DNA of 64,000 nt, taken from Cytophagaceae bacterium. GTDB taxonomy: Bacteria > Bacteroidota > Bacteroidia > Cytophagales > Spirosomataceae. The stretch lies in contig JAIXOL010000051.1 in assembly GCA_027486845.1 (NCBI GenBank), positions 1 through 64,000 of the forward strand, in the 5' to 3' direction. Below the pieces are notes generated by a model that was not told the DNA's origin, made no database searches, and saw only the letters and a list, made by a program, of their open reading frames with translations. Positions 9,144 through 16,354 of the stretch are shown here, piece after piece. How positions within the stretch are numbered: the stretch's first letter is position 1; each line of letters opens with the position of its first letter. A program made the translations under genes and the position numbers.

Positions 9144-9309
9144 TCTTGATTTAATATACAACACAATCAGGATAATTTATTGTAATTACTTCGCAGATAA
9201 TTAATTTCATCTTTAAGGCTTGTTATAACCCTTTGTAAAGGTTTCTTTAATTATCATTTTTAAAATAAATCTTTTAATGGCTTTTGTATAATTCACCTAA
9301 AAAGAAAGG
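9144..9309. repeat. Degenerate direct repeat, copy A (left of the membrane protein gene)
   Basis: About 165 nt that align over their length with 10867-11054 in the same orientation, including the shared blocks ACAACACAATCAGGAT, TTATTGTAAT and TTTGTAAAGGTTT. Read on the minus strand it holds the end of a short reading frame, FFLGELYKSH, matching RFLGEFYK in copy B, followed by a start-like MIIKETFTKG that pairs with LIIKQTFTKG in copy B. It looks like a decayed duplicate of a small gene module. Confidence 0.7.
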
Positions 9310-9894
9310 TCTCTGAAAATTGTTGTTTATTATTTTTGTTAAATTGACTTCACCAAGTTTTGAAACTCCAATAGAATCATAAATAACATTCGTAGATAGC
9401 TCTAAATTCTCTAAAATTAGTGTTTTCTCACAATTCCCCATATATTTTAAAAAAATTCGGAAAAAATTTTAATCGGAGTATCGGAGGGGTATATTTCTAC
9501 TTTGTACACTCCTCTCCGATTAGGGGGGATTCAAGGTGAGAGGTAGGGGGCTGTTTTGATTGATTTAAGGCACTTTATTTGCTTAATTGGTTAGGGATTT
9601 CAAGAGTGTTTTTATACGTATAGACTGGCTTTAAAATGAGTAATAAAAGTGTTTTGTCAATTTGATATAATATTTAGATTAAATATTATAATCCGTAAAT
9701 AAAAATGTTGTGTTTTCAAGAGGATATTTAATAGAGAAAATATTGTGGGATGCTATTGGGTACATCATAATTTGGCTCATTTCTAAAATTATAAAATTCT
9801 AATTTCAGAATGCAAACGAAAAATAATAATGTTTTTTAAAAACTAACAATTTTTTATTTTATTTTTGCTTTTTATGATTATTAATTAAAACTTA

Positions 9895-9937
9895 CGTTAG
9901 TTAAGTAAATTAAACTCCAACATCTACTTAATTAACG
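9895..9937. promoter_or_regulatory. Hairpin or possible operator upstream of the membrane protein gene
   Basis: CGTTAGTTAAGTA at 9895-9907 and TACTTAATTAACG at 9925-9937 are inverted copies with one mismatch and a 17-nt spacer, ending 99 nt before the ATG at 10037. The position suits an operator or leader structure; nothing more specific can be read. Confidence 0.35.
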
Positions 9938-10036
9938 ACAATATAGTTGATTATAATTATTTTAAATGATATACAGTTAATTAATCTGAGTTCGTCTTTG
10001 TAATAGTTGGAAATTTCTCATTCACTTTCAAATTTT

Positions 10037-10864
10037 ATGGCGAAAAGATACGGAAAAAATAATGGTGGAGAAGGTGGACTTATTATTATTGGTTTGATAA
10101 TTGCGTTCGTAATTTTTCTTATCAAAATTATTATGTATCTTATTCTAATAGCACTAATTATCTATATCATTTATCAATATTCATTATGGCATGAGAAACG
10201 TCTTAAATTTTACAACAATAATTTTGATGAATTTTATCAAAAAGAACTAAAATACAAATTACAGATTAGTTTAGCTATTTTACTAAGTACATCAGGGTTT
10301 ATTTTACTTTTTAATCGCCCTATTGTTGGTTTCCTTATTTTGTTAGTAAGTTTACTTTTTATTCCATCAATAGATAACTTCCTGAAACATAAACTTAGGG
10401 CTAATTATAACCTTAAAATTAAAGGGTTAGTTATTGCTTCATTAATTACAACATCATTATACTCCAATAATTATTATAACAATCAAGATGCAATTAAATT
10501 AAAAGAAGATGCGATTATTCAAAAGGAATTAGAGGAAGAAGAGAAATTAAATGAAGAAATACTTTCAAGGCGAACCGATAGTTTAAATAATTATTATAAC
10601 AATCAAGATGCAATTAAATTAAAAGAAGATGCGATTATTCAAAAGGAATTAGAGGAAGAAAAGAAATTAAATGAAGAAATACTTTCAAGGCGAACCGATA
10701 GTTTAAATAATTATTTAGACTTGGCAGATAAAGAATTAACAAAAAAACGAAATACTGGAGTACGATATGCGTCAAAAGAATATATTAGAGGTCGACGAGG
10801 AGGTTGTTATTACATAAATAGCAATGGGAATAAAACGTATGTTGATAGGAGTTTATGTAATTGA
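10037..10864 (+). CDS. Membrane protein with internal 40-residue duplication and a basic adaptor-like tail
   Basis: With the ATG at 10037 the protein has 275 aa; the frame extends ten codons upstream to a TTG, which I do not favour. Residues about 15-45, 75-110 and 130-145 are hydrophobic and should form three to four membrane segments. Residues about 144-223 are two nearly identical 40-residue copies of a charged, helix-prone unit (…KLKEDAIIQKELEEEEK…), likely coiled coil. The last 30 residues, GRRGGCYYINSNGNKTYV, resemble the small PBCV-type basic adaptor motif (GPRGGxYYIN…). I do not know its function. It lies between two degenerate direct repeats in a gene-poor region. Confidence 0.7.
   Translation: MAKRYGKNNGGEGGLIIIGLIIAFVIFLIKIIMYLILIALIIYIIYQYSLWHEKRLKFYNNNFDEFYQKELKYKLQISLAILLSTSGFILLFNRPIVGFLILLVSLLFIPSIDNFLKHKLRANYNLKIKGLVIASLITTSLYSNNYYNNQDAIKLKEDAIIQKELEEEEKLNEEILSRRTDSLNNYYNNQDAIKLKEDAIIQKELEEEKKLNEEILSRRTDSLNNYLDLADKELTKKRNTGVRYASKEYIRGRRGGCYYINSNGNKTYVDRSLCN
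10467..10706 (+). repeat. 120-nt tandem duplication inside the membrane protein gene
   Basis: Positions 10467-10586 and 10587-10706 are identical except at 10541 (g) versus 10661 (a). A third partial copy (AATAATTATT) starts at 10707. The unit is exactly 40 codons, so the frame is kept. 119 of 120 identity in AT-rich DNA suggests a recent event. Confidence 0.95.
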
Positions 10865-10866
10865 TT

Positions 10867-11054
10867 CCTTGATTATATGTACAACACAATCAGGATTATT
10901 TATTGTAATCTACTTTGTAGATAATTTATTTCGTCTTTGAAGTTTTAAATAAGCCTTTTGTAAAGGTTTGTTTAATTATAAGTTTCAAAATCAAGAATCA
11001 AAGGCATGAACATTGTAATTTTATAAAATCATTTATAAAATTCCCCTAAAAAAC
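10867..11054. repeat. Degenerate direct repeat, copy B (right of the membrane protein gene)
   Basis: Partner of 9144-9309. It begins right after the membrane protein's stop codon and shares the same blocks in the same order. On the minus strand it carries FKDEINYLQS, paired with LKDEINYLRS in copy A, again suggesting decayed coding sequence. Confidence 0.7.
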
Positions 11055-11106
11055 GAGTAGTGTCGGCACCGTATAAAATCGGAGTTTCTTTGATTGGTCT
11101 TGCCAT
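11029..11106 (-). pseudogene. Truncated relic of a small MARPIKETP-type protein
   Basis: An ATG-initiated frame of 25 codons reads MARPIKETPILYGADTTRF and ends five residues later after a phase break. From memory, MARPIKETP(V/I)LYGEDARRF is a common start of small Bacteroidota proteins that sit upstream of toxin-like partners; here the rest is missing. The frame's second half is inside repeat copy B. I infer a dead antitoxin-like gene; the family link is recollection and not checked. Confidence 0.5.
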
Positions 11107-11185
11107 TGTGATAAATGTTTAGAAATCGAATAAGGTCAATTTATTTGCCCAAATAATACTTTGAACGCAAATATAATTATTAACA

Positions 11186-11226
11186 AACAAAAAACCCTAA
11201 CTACTTTTATCAGTAAGTTAGGGTTC
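11186..11226 (-). terminator. Terminator after tRNA-fMet
   Basis: On the minus strand, AACCCTAACTTAC pairs with GTAGTTAGGGTT (one bulge) and is followed by a T run. It starts eight nucleotides after the tRNA 3' end. Confidence 0.8.
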
Positions 11227-11233
11227 TTTCGTG

Positions 11234-11306
11234 TAGCGGGAACAGGACTCGAACCTGTGACCTTTGGGTTATGAGCCCAACGAGCTGCCAACTGCTCCAT
11301 CCCGCG
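11234..11306 (-). tRNA. Initiator tRNA-Met (CAU)
   Basis: A 73-nt cloverleaf with anticodon CAU at 11273-11271. Initiator features: three consecutive G:C pairs in the anticodon stem next to the loop, A11:U24 in the D stem, and no Watson-Crick pair at 1:72. Here the latter is C1:U72 rather than the more usual C1:A72. The CCA end is not encoded. A TACCTTTG box lies 24 nt upstream and a terminator directly downstream, so it is a single-gene unit. Confidence 0.93.
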
Positions 11307-11329
11307 ATGTTGTTCCGTGTATCGGACTG

Positions 11330-11337
11330 CAAAGGTA
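11330..11337 (-). promoter_or_regulatory. Promoter -7 box of tRNA-fMet
   Basis: On the minus strand TACCTTTG exactly fits the Bacteroidota TAnnTTTG -7 consensus and lies 24 nt before the mature tRNA. No TTG is at the expected -33 distance. Confidence 0.65.
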
Positions 11338-11410
11338 AGAGAAAAATTCACAATAAAAAACTATCTTTGCAAATAAATAAAATAAACACGATTATTTTTT
11401 GTCGTGACCA

Positions 11411-12325
11411 ATGCAAATGCAAGAAGAAAATATTTCTCCCGACCACAAGGCGGGCTTTATTAGTATCGTAGGAAAACCAAACGTTGGTAAATCGACGTTG
11501 ATGAATATTTTGGTGGGTGAGCGACTTTCAATCATTACTTCAAAGGCTCAAACCACTCGCCACCGCATCATGGGTATCGTAAATGGTGTGCATGAAGGTA
11601 CAGATTTTCAGTTGGTGTACTCTGACACGCCTGGAATCATCAAGCCAATTTATGAATTGCACAAATCAATGATGCACTTTGTGCATGGCTCGCTCGATGA
11701 CGCCGATGTGATTTTGTTTGTAACTGATATTTTCGAGAAACACGACGAAGATGATGTTATTACAAAATTACAAAACACCGAAACACCTATTCTGTTGATT
11801 ATCAATAAGATAGACTTGGCAAAGCCAGAGCAAATCGAAGAAAAAATCAATTATTGGAAAGAAAATTTCAAGGCCGTTGAGGTGATTCCGATTTCGGCAT
11901 TGCACCAGCAAAACGTTGATGGCTTGTTTGCAAAAATTATAGGATTTTTACCAGTTCACCATCCATATTTCCCGAAAGATGAATTGACCGATAAGCCCGA
12001 ACGCTTCTTTGCGGCCGAGATTATCCGTGAAAAAATATTTACGAATTATGTAAAAGAAGTGCCATATAGCTGCGAAGTCGTGATTTCGAGTTTCAAGGAA
12101 AAAGATGATATCATTGTCGTAAGTGCCGAAATTTACGTAGAACGAACTACGCAACGGGCAATTTTACTCGGTCATAAAGGCGAACGTATCAAAAAAGTAG
12201 GCGTTGAGGCTCGCTTGGAAATGGAAAAATTTTTCGGAAAGAAAATTTTCTTAGAGCAATACATAAGAGTTGAGCCAGATTGGAGAAATAAAAAACAAAA
12301 GTTGGAAAGATTTGGGTATGAGTAA
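11411..12325 (+). CDS. era: GTPase Era
   Basis: The 304-aa GTPase binds 16S rRNA and takes part in 30S subunit maturation. The G1 motif GKPNVGKST is near residue 22, DTPG near 76 and NKID near 135. A C-terminal KH-type RNA-binding domain with GHKGERIKKVG near residue 256 follows. ATG start; a second ATG two codons on is also possible. It is divergent from tRNA-fMet. A dispersed inverted repeat starts 6 nt after the stop. Confidence 0.96.
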   Translation: MQMQEENISPDHKAGFISIVGKPNVGKSTLMNILVGERLSIITSKAQTTRHRIMGIVNGVHEGTDFQLVYSDTPGIIKPIYELHKSMMHFVHGSLDDADVILFVTDIFEKHDEDDVITKLQNTETPILLIINKIDLAKPEQIEEKINYWKENFKAVEVIPISALHQQNVDGLFAKIIGFLPVHHPYFPKDELTDKPERFFAAEIIREKIFTNYVKEVPYSCEVVISSFKEKDDIIVVSAEIYVERTTQRAILLGHKGERIKKVGVEARLEMEKFFGKKIFLEQYIRVEPDWRNKKQKLERFGYE

Positions 12326-12330
12326 GATTT

Positions 12331-12420
12331 ACCACAGAGGCACGGACGGTTCGTCGCTACGATTACACAGAGTTTCACGGAAAAATTCGTGTTAATCTAT
12401 GTAATCCGTGTCTCCGTGGT
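12331..12420. repeat. ACCACAGAGG-type inverted repeat, copy 1
   Basis: Outer arms ACCACAGAGGCACGGA (12331-12346) and TCCGTGTCTCCGTGGT (12405-12420) match at 14 of 16 positions. Inner GATTACA/TGTAATC arms and a small central hairpin make a nested structure. A related element follows the trehalase gene at 41966-42045. The 13 nt at 12347-12359 look like an insertion. Confidence 0.8.
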
Positions 12421-12463
12421 AACAAAAAGTTAAATATGAAAATTATCAATATTTGAAAAAAAC

Positions 12464-13363
12464 ATGTTCTATCTTCTTCTAAGCATCATTTTCTCGGTTT
12501 TGTTACTGACAAACTTTCGTTTGTACCCAAAATTCGGCATTAGCACTTTTCAAGCAATTGCGTTTAATTACCCGATTTGTTTTTTGACTGGACTGACTTT
12601 AATGCCAAAAGGACAAAGTTTTGAACTCAATTTTTCAGAAAACTGGACATTCTATGCACTTATTTTGGGGGTTGGGTTTATCATAACATTTTTATTATCA
12701 GGGTTTTCTACACAACGTATGGGCATGACGGCAACCTCATTGGCCAATAATATCTCCTTGGTGATTCCAGTGCTTTGTAGTTTATTGATTTTCAAAACGC
12801 AAGCTCGCCCATTTGATGGCTTAAATTATTTGGGTTTGGCTCTGGCTTTAGGAGCAGTTGGATTAAGTACTTTCAAGAAAAGCGATGAAAAAGTTTCGGG
12901 CAAAGGTTTAGATTTCCTTTTACCTGTGGCAGTTTTTTTGATGTATGGCATCACGAATACTTCGATTAACTACTTGAATATCAATTATATAAAGTCAGCC
13001 GACCGCACTGTGCCTGTTACGCTCGTGATGGTTTTTGGGGCGATTTTAGCAGGAATAATCGTACTAACGATTCGAGTAGTTCGTGGACAAGAAAAAATCG
13101 AATTAAAGAATATTTTGGCAAGTATTACGCTTGGTGTACCTAATTTTTTGTCGTTCTATTTCTTGATTTTGGCACTTACCGCCTACGGCAATAGCGGTGC
13201 TTTTGTTTATCCGCTTTATAATATTGGTGTTATTTTGGTTTCGGCTTTGGTGGCTTTTTTTTTCTTCAAAGAAAAACTCACTACGCTTAATAAAATCGGA
13301 CTTTTGTTGGCAATTGTGGCCATTGGTTTGATTTCGTGGCAAGATATTCAAGGTTTGTTTTAG
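12464..13363 (+). CDS. DMT/EamA-type membrane transporter
   Basis: The 299-aa protein is almost entirely hydrophobic, with about ten predicted membrane helices in two halves, as in the drug/metabolite transporter superfamily. The pattern of helix-short loop-helix and the second-half YPLYNIGVILVSALVAFFFF-like segment followed by a short KEKLT loop fit that family. Substrate unknown. ATG start. A small TAGGCT/AGCCTA hairpin overlaps the stop codon. Confidence 0.8.
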   Translation: MFYLLLSIIFSVLLLTNFRLYPKFGISTFQAIAFNYPICFLTGLTLMPKGQSFELNFSENWTFYALILGVGFIITFLLSGFSTQRMGMTATSLANNISLVIPVLCSLLIFKTQARPFDGLNYLGLALALGAVGLSTFKKSDEKVSGKGLDFLLPVAVFLMYGITNTSINYLNINYIKSADRTVPVTLVMVFGAILAGIIVLTIRVVRGQEKIELKNILASITLGVPNFLSFYFLILALTAYGNSGAFVYPLYNIGVILVSALVAFFFFKEKLTTLNKIGLLLAIVAIGLISWQDIQGLF

Positions 13364-13415
13364 GCTAAAAAAGCCTATCTTGCTGATAATCAATAGTTTT
13401 TTGCGTATTTTTTTG

Positions 13416-13423
13416 TACCTTTG
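13416..13423 (+). promoter_or_regulatory. Promoter -7 box of der
   Basis: TACCTTTG followed by CACC is an exact TAnnTTTG box of the kind seen before strongly expressed Bacteroidota genes. It lies 128 nt before the der ATG. The -33 element is poor. Confidence 0.6.
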
Positions 13424-13551
13424 CACCCCCGTTGTGGGATGAAGTCTTTTAATTATGTCGGTTGTGGACAAAAACATCGACAATTTTTCACAGTTCTCGC
13501 AAGAGAATCACTGTTTATCGTTTCCAAAACGTTAACCGTTTACTGATTTTT

Positions 13552-14862
13552 ATGGCAAATATTGTTGCAATCGTTGGCCGACCGAACGTCGGCAAATCTA
13601 CTCTTTTTAATCGCCTTATCGAGAGCCGTGTGGCAATTACCGATAACATGCCTGGCGTAACGCGTGACCGTCATTACGGACATGCTGTTTGGACTGAAAA
13701 ATTCTTCACCGTTATTGATACAGGTGGCTACGTAGTTGGTTCGGAAGATACTTTCGAGGCGGCTATTCGTGAACAAGTCGAAATCGCTATCGAAGAATCG
13801 AGCGTTATTTTGTTTGTGGTCGATACCATGACTGGCTTGACTGATTTGGACAAGGACTTCGCAAATATTTTGCGTCGTTCAAAAAAACCTGTTTATGTAG
13901 TTGCCAATAAAGCCGAAACTTTTGAGCGTCATCAGACGGCTTCGGAGTTTTACGAAATGGGCTTGGGCGATGAAATTTATCCAATTTCGGCGGCCGATGG
14001 TAGCGGAACTGGCGAGTTACTAGATGCTATTGTATTAAATTTTGAAGATGAGGGCGTAGAAGACCCCGATGCGGGAATTCCAAGAATTGCTATTTTAGGT
14101 CGTCCAAATGTTGGTAAATCTTCTTTTTTGAATGCTTTGACAGGAAAAGATAGAAGTATTGTAAACAGCATGGCTGGCACAACCCGTGATGCGATTGATA
14201 CGCACTATAAACTTTTTGGCAAAGATTTTATTTTGACCGATACGGCGGGTATTCGTAAAAAAGCTAAAGTTCAAGAAAATATTGAATTTTACTCGACTTT
14301 ACGCTCTGTAAAAGCCCTCGAAAGCTCTGATGTCTGTGTGGTTTTGATTGATGCTTCGGTAGGCTTGGAGATGCAAGATATTAGTATCATTGGTCATGCT
14401 CACAACGCTAAAAAAGCCATTGTTTTGATGGTAAATAAGTGGGATTTGGTAGAAAAAGATTCAAAAACGGCCGATACTATGAAGAAAGCAATCTTAGAAA
14501 GATTAGCTCCGATGAATTATATGCCTGTTATTTTTGCTTCGGTGATTGAAAAACAACGTATTTTCCAAGTGATTGAGAAAGTAATGGAGGTTTACGAAAC
14601 TAAAACTCAGAAAATTACAACTTCAAGACTCAACGAAGTGATGTTGCCGATTATCGAGCGTACACCACCACCGATGTTGAAAGGTAAGCAAATCAAAATA
14701 AAATATTGTGTGCAAGTGCCTACGCCTTCACCAACTTTTATTTTCTTCTGTAATCTACCCCAATACGTGCAGGAATCTTATTCTCGTTTCTTACAAAATA
14801 AACTCCGTGAAAACTTCGGTTTTGAGGGCGTAACGATTACGGTTTTCTTTAGAGCTAAATAA
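13552..14862 (+). CDS. der: Ribosome biogenesis GTPase Der (EngA)
   Basis: The protein has two tandem GTPase domains and a C-terminal KH-like domain, the Der arrangement needed for 50S assembly. GRPNVGKST is near residue 8 and GRPNVGKSS near 183. NKWD near residue 306 is the second-domain G4. The first-domain G4 reads NKAE instead of NKxD. I chose the ATG at 13552 (436 aa, the usual length); the frame extends upstream to a GTG, which would add a non-homologous 30 residues. Preceded by a TACCTTTG promoter box. Confidence 0.96.
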   Translation: MANIVAIVGRPNVGKSTLFNRLIESRVAITDNMPGVTRDRHYGHAVWTEKFFTVIDTGGYVVGSEDTFEAAIREQVEIAIEESSVILFVVDTMTGLTDLDKDFANILRRSKKPVYVVANKAETFERHQTASEFYEMGLGDEIYPISAADGSGTGELLDAIVLNFEDEGVEDPDAGIPRIAILGRPNVGKSSFLNALTGKDRSIVNSMAGTTRDAIDTHYKLFGKDFILTDTAGIRKKAKVQENIEFYSTLRSVKALESSDVCVVLIDASVGLEMQDISIIGHAHNAKKAIVLMVNKWDLVEKDSKTADTMKKAILERLAPMNYMPVIFASVIEKQRIFQVIEKVMEVYETKTQKITTSRLNEVMLPIIERTPPPMLKGKQIKIKYCVQVPTPSPTFIFFCNLPQYVQESYSRFLQNKLRENFGFEGVTITVFFRAK

Positions 14863-14874
14863 ATGTTACTTGTT

Positions 14875-14996
14875 ACTGGGGAACTGGTTATTTGTTATTG
14901 GAGAATCTGTTATTGGTGAGCATCGTTTTATATATAAACAAAAAATCCTCGTCTTAGCGAGGATTTTTTGTTTATACCACTAACCAGTTCCCCAGT
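14875..14996. terminator. Nested hairpin with terminator after der
   Basis: The inner part, AAAAATCCTCG (14941-14951) with CGAGGATTTTT (14958-14968), is a bidirectional terminator between convergent der and the nDsbD-like gene. Outside it, 14875-14890 and 14981-14996 are exact 16-nt inverted copies of an ACTGGGGAACTGG word sequence that is repeated partly on each side. Confidence 0.8.
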
Positions 14997-15020
14997 TCCC
15001 CAGTTTACTAATAACCAATA

Positions 15021-15482
15021 TCAAATAGTCTTCACATCAAACTTGAACTTATCTTTGTTTGGTACGCACTTGCCATCTTTAGTTGTGCAAGTTTGGCACT
15101 CAATTTTTCCTTCAATGATTGGATTTGCCTTCGTGATTTTTACTTTCTGAATAAACTTGGCTTCATGCTCGAAATACTGCACTTTTCCGCCCCAAATATC
15201 ATCGTATTTTTCTTTTGGTTTTACAGGCGTAAGTTTTCCTACAACTTGATAGCCTTCGGTTTTTGTAAAATTTACTGAAGTTGGCAATGGTCCTTCTACT
15301 TTTAGTTGAGAAGAATACATATACCAATTATCGTCGATTTTGGCCGTGAAAACTAAGTCTATTGTTTCGCCAATTTTAGCTGATGTTTTTGAAGGCGTAA
15401 ATGTCCATTTGGCAGGTTTTAGAATCTGAGCCGATGCCGCAAATGATGAAGCGACAAATAACAAAATGAGTATTTTTTTCAT
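15021..15482 (-). CDS. Secreted nDsbD-like protein (DsbD N-terminal domain)
   Basis: The 153-aa protein has a Sec signal peptide ending ASAQ. The rest fits the immunoglobulin-like N-terminal domain of the thiol reductase DsbD (DsbC family, PF11412). Cysteines in CQTC and KDGKC near residues 134-143 are in the C-terminal position expected for that domain. It lacks the membrane and thioredoxin parts of DsbD, so it should work as a periplasmic stand-alone domain that receives or passes electrons; this is inferred. Alternative: only a structural relative. Confidence 0.75.
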   Translation of the reverse strand: MKKILILLFVASSFAASAQILKPAKWTFTPSKTSAKIGETIDLVFTAKIDDNWYMYSSQLKVEGPLPTSVNFTKTEGYQVVGKLTPVKPKEKYDDIWGGKVQYFEHEAKFIQKVKITKANPIIEGKIECQTCTTKDGKCVPNKDKFKFDVKTI

Positions 15483-15578
15483 ATTTGAAAATAAAATTAT
15501 TTAAAACTAAAGCTTAATCTATTGATAAATAATGACTTATAAATGCTGTTGACCGTCGTCAATTGACTGTGAACTTAT

Positions 15579-16313
15579 CTATAAAATCACTTCAATATTT
15601 TCTTCTTCTATTAACGCACAATTATTCATTTTCATATATAGTTGCGTTAAAACTACAACGTCAGCCGCACAATATCGTTCGATTTTTGCTCTATCTTTTT
15701 CTACATGATAAACATGATTCACTTGGTCGCCACTGATTTCGCTTTTGCTACTCGGAATATCAAAAATTGCTGCTAGTAAATCTAAGCCCGTAAAGTGCTT
15801 ATAATCACCAAATTTCCAAAGGTCGAGGGTATCAAGGTGGTTAATTTCCCACGGTTTTTTACCTGATATTTGCAAAACTTTCGGTAAACCGATTCCGTTG
15901 ACCAATAATCGACGACATAAATACGCAAAATCAAATTCTTTGCCGTTGTGAGCACAAAGCATCAAATTACTTCCTGCTTTATGTTTTTCAACGATTTTCT
16001 TGAATGCTTGCAAAACCTCTGCTTCATCGTCGCCACCAATCATTTTTACCCGAAGCGAAGGTTTGTTTTCATCATCAAATATTATTCCTCCTACACCAAT
16101 GCATAAAATCTTGCCAAATTCAGCATAAATTCCTGCTTTTTTGAGATAAAAATCAGCATCTGATAAGTTTTCTTCATTATTCAGATAAACTGCTTTTTTG
16201 AGCCAAAGTTTTTGTAATCGTTCGTTAAGTGTCTCAAAATCAGGTACTTGTGAAACCGTTTCTATATCGATGAATAGAATATTTTTGAGGTGTTTGACAA
16301 ATAAATCATCCAT
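15579..16313 (-). CDS. 3'-5' exonuclease of the DEDD superfamily (PF10108-like)
   Basis: With the ATG at 16313 the protein is 244 aa; an extension to 16406 would add unrelated residues. FIDIET near residue 14 gives the first acidic pair, HNGKEFDFAYL near 123 the second, and YCAADVVVLTQLY near 213 the last. This is the pattern of the family described as predicted 3'-5' exonuclease related to the DNA polymerase B exonuclease. It follows plsC by 41 nt on the same strand and is probably cotranscribed. Its nucleic acid substrate is unknown. Confidence 0.82.
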   Translation of the reverse strand: MDDLFVKHLKNILFIDIETVSQVPDFETLNERLQKLWLKKAVYLNNEENLSDADFYLKKAGIYAEFGKILCIGVGGIIFDDENKPSLRVKMIGGDDEAEVLQAFKKIVEKHKAGSNLMLCAHNGKEFDFAYLCRRLLVNGIGLPKVLQISGKKPWEINHLDTLDLWKFGDYKHFTGLDLLAAIFDIPSSKSEISGDQVNHVYHVEKDRAKIERYCAADVVVLTQLYMKMNNCALIEEENIEVIL

Positions 16314-16354
16314 ATTTGTAAAAGTTGTATTTAGTAAATGATGTTTCAACAAAT

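Larger units (their letters stand above)
8714..10036. other. 1.3-kb gene-poor AT-rich stretch
   Basis: No ORF with family features is seen. It holds a 23-nt palindrome at 8991-9013 (11-bp arms, one central base), a repeat copy at 9144-9309 that recurs after the next gene, a hairpin with AATCGGAG (9471-9478) and CTCCGATT (9514-9521) enclosing a TAnTTTG-like box, and another hairpin at 9895-9937. Base composition is richer in A and T than in the surrounding genes. Confidence 0.6.

Noticed and set aside
10467-10706. Possible CRISPR-like repeat
   Set aside because: The units are contiguous 120-nt coding copies without spacers; it is an in-frame tandem duplication.
11136-11351. 71-aa ORF on the minus strand across the tRNA region
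   Set aside because: It reads through the tRNA-fMet gene and its terminator; the apparent protein is a shadow of the RNA gene.
13462-13551. Upstream extension of der from a GTG
   Set aside because: Adds 30 residues not found in Der proteins; the ATG at 13552 gives the normal N-terminus MANIVAIVGRPNVGKST.
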